A stretch of DNA of 8,559 nucleotides, taken from Lichenicola sp964242425. GTDB lineage: Bacteria > Pseudomonadota > Alphaproteobacteria > Acetobacterales > Acetobacteraceae. Below, one piece after another: positions 6,509-8,559 of this stretch. Every line of letters starts with the position of its first letter. Positions within the stretch are counted from its first letter, which is position 1. Made by a program: the position numbers and the translations under genes. Location of the stretch: positions 1 through 8,559 of the forward strand of contig CAXTCK010000147.1 of NCBI GenBank assembly GCA_964242425.1, written 5' to 3'. The notes beneath the pieces are model-generated. The model was not told the origin of the DNA. It saw only the letters and a list, made by a program, of their open reading frames with translations, and searched no databases.

Positions 6509-8559
6509 ATGCCCCCGCAACGTGTCCCACCCGGCGGCCCGGCCGGCACCCCGTCCGATGTGCCCGTCCCCGTCGGCGGCGGGGATCATCCGGGCGGGAA
6601 AGCCCGCGCCCGGCTGCGGCCGCTGAACCGGATCCTGGTCAACGTGCTGCTGGACGGCGCGCTGGCGGCGATCGCGGCGCCGATCGCGCGCTGGCTCGCC
6701 GACCCGCAGGGCGGGCTGATCCACCCGCTGTGGTTCCTGGCCGGCGGCGCCATCACCCTGGTGGTGGGCGGGGTGCCGTTCCGCATGCCGCAGCAGTACT
6801 GGCGCTTCTCCGGCGTCGCCGACCTGCTCGGCATCGCCGGCGCTTCGGTCGCCAGCGCCGCCTTGTTCGCGCTTCTGCTGCTCGGCACCGGCTTCCGCCT
6901 GCCCAGCATCACCTTTCCCATCATCCACGCCCTGACCCTGCTGGTGCTGCTCGGCAGCCTGCGCATCGTCTACCGCCTGTCGCAGGGCCGCCCGATCGGC
7001 GGCAGCGCCGTGGCCACGCAGCGCGTGCTGCTGATCGGCGCCGACGAGGCCGCAGACCTGTTCATCCGCGCGGTGCGACGCGAGCGCGCGACGCCGCTTC
7101 GCGTTGTCGGCCTGCTGGCACGCGGCCGGCACCAGCCGGGACGGCGCATCCACGGCGTGCCGATCCTGGGCACGCTTGGCGACGCCGACGCGGTGCTGGA
7201 CCGGCTCGACCGGCAGCAACGCCGTCCGGACGGGCTGATCGTCACCGATCCCGAGCTGCGTGGCGCCGACCTCGCCGCCGTGATCCGCGCCGCCGAGCGG
7301 CTCGGCGTGCCGGTGGGCCGGGTGCCGGACCCGACCGCGTTGTCGCCCGCCAACCGGGTCGAGCTGCGCCCGGTGGCGATCGAGGACCTGCTGAACCGGC
7401 CGCAGGTGGCGCTCGACCGCCCCGCGATGGCGCGCCTGATCGCCGGGCGCCGGGTGCTGGTGACCGGTGCCGGCGGCACCATCGGCGCCGAGCTGGCGCG
7501 TCAGGTGGCGGCCTTGGGCCCCGAGCTGCTGGTGCTGCTCGACCACGGCGAGTTCGCGCTGTGGCAGGTCGACCTGGAGCTCGCCGAACGGGCGCCGCAA
7601 GTGCCAAAACGAAGCGTGGTGGCGGACATACGCGACCGCACGCGGCTGCGGGCCCTGTTCGACGAGCACCGCCCGGAGATCGTGTTCCACGCCGCCGCCC
7701 TGAAGCACGTGCCGATCGTGGAAGCCAACCCGTCCGAAGGCATGCTGACCAACATCGTCGGCACCCGCGAGGTGGCCGACGCGGCGCGGGATGCCGGCAC
7801 CGCCGAGATGGTGCTGATCTCCACCGACAAGGCGGTCAACCCGAGCAGCCTGATGGGCGCCTCCAAGCGGGCGGCCGAGATGTACTGCCAGTCGCTCGAC
7901 ATCGCCGCCAGGCGCGGGGGCGGGAGCCTGCGCTGCGTCACCGTGCGCTTCGGCAACGTGCTCGGCTCCACCGGCTCGGTGGTGCCGCTGTTTCGCCGCC
8001 AGCTCGAGCGCGGCGGCCCGCTCACCGTCACCCATCCCGACATGCAGCGCTACTTCATGACCGTGTCCGAGGCGGTCGGGCTGGTGCTACAGGCCAGCGC
8101 CGTCGGCGCCGCCGACGCCGGTGACAGGCCGGATGGCCGAACGGAAGGCCAGACCGAGGCGCTGCTCCGGAACGGCGGCATCTTCGTGCTCGACATGGGC
8201 GAGCCGGTGAAGATCGTCGACCTGGCCCGCCAGATGATCCGCCTCGCCGGCCTTCGCCCGGAACAGGACGTGCCGATCCGTTACACCGGCCTGCGCCCGG
8301 GCGAGAAGCTGTTCGAGGAACTGTTCCACGGCCACGAGCCGCCGCTGCCGACCGGCCATCCGGGCCTGCTGATGGCGACCCCGCGCACCGAGGACGCCCG
8401 GGCGGTCGGACAGGCGCTGGACGCGATCGGCAGCGCCTGCCGCGCCGGTCGTCCGGACGAGGCGCTGGCCCTGCTCAAGCGGCTGGTGCCCGAGTTCGCG
8501 CACAACCCCGACGGCACCGTGCCGGCTGCCGGGCGCCCGGCCGTGCCGGCATCGCCCGA
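6509..8559 (+). CDS. WbpM/FlaA1/CapD-like membrane nucleotide-sugar 4,6-dehydratase/epimerase (3' end beyond window)
   Basis: Large PglF/WbpM-type enzyme that makes a 4-keto-6-deoxy (or epimerised) UDP-sugar for surface polysaccharide; 683 codons are in view without a stop. After a Pro/Gly-rich cytosolic start, four membrane helices lie at about 41-60, 71-90, 102-127 and 134-156. A CoA-binding-like Rossmann domain covers about 170-290 (QRVLLIGADEAA, 171-182). The catalytic SDR domain begins with VTGAGGTIG (318-326) and has STDKAV (438-443) and LMGASK (448-453), where Met449 replaces the usual SDR Tyr as in this family and Lys453 is conserved. Later motifs are VRFGNVLGS, FVLDMGEPVKIVDLA and TGLRPGEKL (593-601). 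About 20 residues around 534-553 (Asp/Gly/Arg/Glu-rich) look inserted relative to the family. The ATG at 6509 lacks a spaced ribosome-binding site; GTG at 6560 is a less likely alternative. The stop probably lies soon after the window, since the Pro/Ala-rich tail follows the last conserved helix. Substrate is not predictable. Confidence 0.93.
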   Translation, partial: MPPQRVPPGGPAGTPSDVPVPVGGGDHPGGKARARLRPLNRILVNVLLDGALAAIAAPIARWLADPQGGLIHPLWFLAGGAITLVVGGVPFRMPQQYWRFSGVADLLGIAGASVASAALFALLLLGTGFRLPSITFPIIHALTLLVLLGSLRIVYRLSQGRPIGGSAVATQRVLLIGADEAADLFIRAVRRERATPLRVVGLLARGRHQPGRRIHGVPILGTLGDADAVLDRLDRQQRRPDGLIVTDPELRGADLAAVIRAAERLGVPVGRVPDPTALSPANRVELRPVAIEDLLNRPQVALDRPAMARLIAGRRVLVTGAGGTIGAELARQVAALGPELLVLLDHGEFALWQVDLELAERAPQVPKRSVVADIRDRTRLRALFDEHRPEIVFHAAALKHVPIVEANPSEGMLTNIVGTREVADAARDAGTAEMVLISTDKAVNPSSLMGASKRAAEMYCQSLDIAARRGGGSLRCVTVRFGNVLGSTGSVVPLFRRQLERGGPLTVTHPDMQRYFMTVSEAVGLVLQASAVGAADAGDRPDGRTEGQTEALLRNGGIFVLDMGEPVKIVDLARQMIRLAGLRPEQDVPIRYTGLRPGEKLFEELFHGHEPPLPTGHPGLLMATPRTEDARAVGQALDAIGSACRAGRPDEALALLKRLVPEFAHNPDGTVPAAGRPAVPASP

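Noticed and set aside
6399..6530. N-terminal 44-residue extension of the transferase from an ATG at 6530
   Set aside because: It would overlap the divergent dehydratase start, and the internal ATG at 6398 has a good ribosome-binding site just before the first membrane helix.
6473..8035. 520-codon minus-strand frame opposite the dehydratase
   Set aside because: The His/Gln/Gly/Ala-rich translation is typical of antisense shadows; no ribosome-binding site or domain is visible.
6142..8124. 660-codon plus-strand frame over the transferase and dehydratase
   Set aside because: It crosses two genes of opposite direction and gives an Arg/Ala-rich product with no recognisable motif, while the other frames encode clear enzymes.
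1..8559. CRISPR arrays, tRNA/rRNA genes, insertion sequences, defence or phage modules
   Set aside because: Looked for on both strands by repeats, transposase-like motifs and gene content; nothing supportable was seen.

Overview
The window is high-GC chromosomal DNA with dense coding on both strands and strong G/C preference at third codon positions. Gene content and style suggest an alphaproteobacterium, plausibly of the Rhodospirillales/Acetobacteraceae type. The best pointer is a SUV3-like DEIQ-box RNA helicase, a family shared by alphaproteobacteria and mitochondria. No ribosomal or other marker gene is present, so the placement is an inference.

Layout: (1) 1-2603, minus strand: a SUV3-like helicase whose C-terminus lies off the left edge. 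(2) 2604-2696: a short divergent promoter spacer. (3) 2697-4202, plus strand: an M17 leucyl-aminopeptidase-type peptidase with all metal and catalytic residues. Its last third has looser codon use and its final part is AT-rich. (4) 4203-4342: a non-coding stretch with a strong RNA hairpin. (5) 4343-4732, plus: a small MarR-type regulator ending in a 16-bp perfect palindrome. (6) 4733-4857: a leader with nested inverted repeats. (7) 4858-5316, plus: a small exported protein of unassigned family. (8) 5340-6398, minus: a MraY/WecA-superfamily (WbpL-like) sugar-1-phosphate transferase, convergent with the exported protein. (9) 6399-6508: a divergent spacer holding a perfect 14-bp tandem repeat. 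(10) 6509-8559, plus: a membrane-anchored WbpM/FlaA1/CapD-type nucleotide-sugar dehydratase/epimerase running off the right edge.

The clearest functional unit is the divergent pair at 5340-8559. The dehydratase would prepare a modified UDP-sugar, and the WbpL-like enzyme would load a sugar-1-phosphate onto undecaprenyl phosphate, starting a surface polysaccharide (O-antigen, capsule or exopolysaccharide). The left half holds housekeeping functions, RNA handling and peptide turnover. The MarR regulator and the exported protein sit between these blocks, and their targets and function cannot be read from sequence alone.

I found no CRISPR array, tRNA, rRNA, insertion sequence or defence/phage module. 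I do not see a convincing new biological system. The items worth a second look are small: the structured intergenic regions around marR, the tandem repeat and possible near-leaderless start at the polysaccharide pair, the composition change at the end of the peptidase, and the unassigned exported protein.
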